Below are positions 62,276 through 64,000 of a stretch of 64,000 bases of DNA, piece after piece; positions within the stretch are counted from its first letter, which is position 1, and the number at the start of each line of letters is the position of its first letter. The stretch covers positions 52,285,568 through 52,349,567 of the forward strand of contig CM034533.1 in assembly GCA_020002185.1 (NCBI GenBank), read 5' to 3'. The DNA comes from Paraescarpia echinospica (Eukaryota > Annelida > Polychaeta > Sabellida > Siboglinidae). A program made the translations under genes and the position numbers. The notes under the pieces were generated by a model, which worked only from the letters and a program-made list of their open reading frames with translations, searched no databases and had not been told where the DNA came from.

Positions 62276-64000
62276 TTGTTTTTAAGGAAATAGGACTTCC
62301 ATTTGTTCATTTACCAAATTTTTTATGAAACTTATTTTAACATGACTGGCGCCACTGAGCTGTTTTACTGTGACACATAATGCATTATTTATGGCTACTT
62401 TTTAATGTTGATTTGTTAAAGTACTCAAGATTGTGCATGCAACATCAATGACTATATGCACATTTGTTGTAGATCTACACATCAATATCTAACTGAGTGT
62501 GTTGCAGTTGGGCATCCTCATTACAGCCCAGGTGGGAGGGCCAATGCAATTAGCGCCAGTCACCTCTGCATTACAAGCAGATATCCTTGCAGTATTGTTA
62601 TGCTGAATCAGTTAATGTCTTTGCCAGATTACAAACACTGTACATAGACATTCTCAGGTTTGTATCATTGTTATGCTTGAATGGTAAATGTTACAGGTGC
62701 TGGTTGCTGTATAGATATGGTCACACTTGACCGATCACCAGCATATTTAATGTCAAATAAGTGCAGTTCACCATAGATCATTTGTAAAACATGTAGTACA
62801 ATGCAACTATACTAGATGGTATATTCATAAAGACAGCTGCATGCTGGATAAAGCTTGCAGCCAACAAATAACCAACCAACCATCAAACCAAAACACATGC
62901 CTACATCAAGTTCAATGCAAATGTTTGAACTGCCAAATGAACTTTCACAGTTCTTGTCACTATGTTGAATGTCAAGACCCTTCCTTGTCATTATCTTCTA
63001 TGTTCTGCCATGTTCTGTCTCATGGAGCACTGGCCATAGAAACCAGTCACTGCTCTCTGTTCTTATCCAAAAGTTCTAGCAAATTTCCATACAGCATGTT
63101 GTGTATGACCTACCGACTCTACAGCGTATATTTAATGCAATTGTCCACGTTCTGGTGTGGCATCGATCTAAATGCTTTTATAATGTGTGCCATTGTTCAG
63201 GCGTCGCATGCTCGCAGACATACAGCTGGACAGACTGTTGATATGTATGAATTTAAGACAATTGTTCAGTTTCTGATGAGTGCTGATTTCCAGATTATTG
63301 TACTGTAAGCTTGGTAAGTCAGCCGTATCATCTCCTTGTTGAACATCACCAATGCACACATTTATACAGATCAGGCCTGCTACAGATGCCAAAGATACTA
63401 GAAAACAGTTTGAACTGCCACCCTGGTGTACTCAGAGAACATTAACATGTATTTTTTCAGATGACCAGTTTTGGCTACACAAACTGAAGATGCACCCAGA
63501 TGTTCAAACTGGCAGGATACTAAACACTGCTGTGATAGACACACTGGTGGTGACGCTGTGCATTTGTGATTGATTTAAACCACACACATATAGAATGCCG
63601 GCATTAGGTCACCAGACTGAATACTGGCAACAGAAAATGTAACTAACTTGTTAACACAGCAAACGAGACAAAGTCCACAGTCGTAAACAAGGTTTACCTC
63701 TGTGTCACATCACAATAAAAATTAGTCGTTATGCAAATATTTATATATATATATATATACATATTCAAAAGTAATTCTCCTGAATTCTAAAGTATTGTTT
63801 TTTGTTGATATTGAATAATGCACTGATTATATATGAATTAGGACACTCTAATTTAGTTATTTATTATATAAATTAATTATATTTATTAATTTTTTAAATA
63901 TATATATGCATAATTTACTCTGAATGAACATTCTAAAACGTGTTTTCATGACTGCATTACACGTGTTCTACAATCATGTGTACATAATAACTGTTAAAAT
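62276..64000. other. Unassigned sequence to window end
   Basis: A 155-codon plus-strand frame at 62841-63308, Cys- and Ser-rich, shows no known domain. A frame at 63352-63573 is also unrecognised. A (TA)n run is at 63740-63760, and the last 200 bp are very AT-rich. Confidence 0.35.

Overview
The window is animal nuclear DNA, probably from a marine invertebrate. It has an intron-containing glycosyltransferase gene of the animal B4GALT family, several animal retrotransposon clades, SINE-like pieces, microsatellites and minisatellites, and no bacterial gene organisation. The species cannot be fixed from the sequence alone. Many long reading frames are repeats or shadows, so only a few real genes are called.

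Layout. 1-6369: two direct repeats of at least 1.4 kb, about 1% diverged and probably LTRs, flank a 3.6-kb segment that holds a broken baculovirus-F/errantivirus-type env and no gag or pol. 6370-8474: dispersed repeat and a decayed THAP-domain piece. 8475-14435: a Ty3/Gypsy element with a 5-bp target duplication; its 5' LTR is split by a CR1-type LINE and its integrase core is deleted. 14441-18060: minisatellites and unassigned DNA. 18060-21490: a decayed RTE-like LINE. 21850-24290: a second, inverted and broken CR1 copy. 24527-24690: a (CA)n tract.

24932-36384: an 11.45-kb Polinton/Maverick (adintovirus-like) element. Its termini are about 272-bp inverted repeats starting AG and nearly identical to each other, flanked by a 6-bp TGCCTT duplication. 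It interrupts a degenerate member of a multicopy gene family that looks FEN/PIN-like. The cargo is a packaging ATPase, a protein-X-like basic protein, a protein-primed DNA polymerase B broken by stops and frameshifts, an RPA70-like single-stranded DNA binding protein, an unknown protein, and a spliced gene with one shared N-terminus and up to six alternative 3' splice acceptors giving different C-termini. An eight-unit heat-shock-element array plus an AP-1 site lies near the right end. I found no integrase, hexon, penton or protease, so the element looks like a replication and packaging module that would need helper functions. This is the most unusual part of the window.

36690-43000: mostly unassigned DNA, with a tRNA-derived SINE head and a LINE 3' fragment. 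43339-54761 (minus): five 3' exons of a B4GALT-family gene whose donor-specificity residue (Ile before FGG) predicts a beta-1,4-N-acetylgalactosaminyltransferase. The intron upstream of its second visible exon carries about 23 tandem 58-bp copies of that exon's own 5' end, splice acceptor included. 55427-57411: a nonautonomous TIR element with a 30-bp minisatellite resembling its TIR. 59039-60035: a large imperfect inverted repeat with a tRNA-like SINE head in each arm. 61710-62275: a 31-bp minisatellite with a palindrome in each unit.
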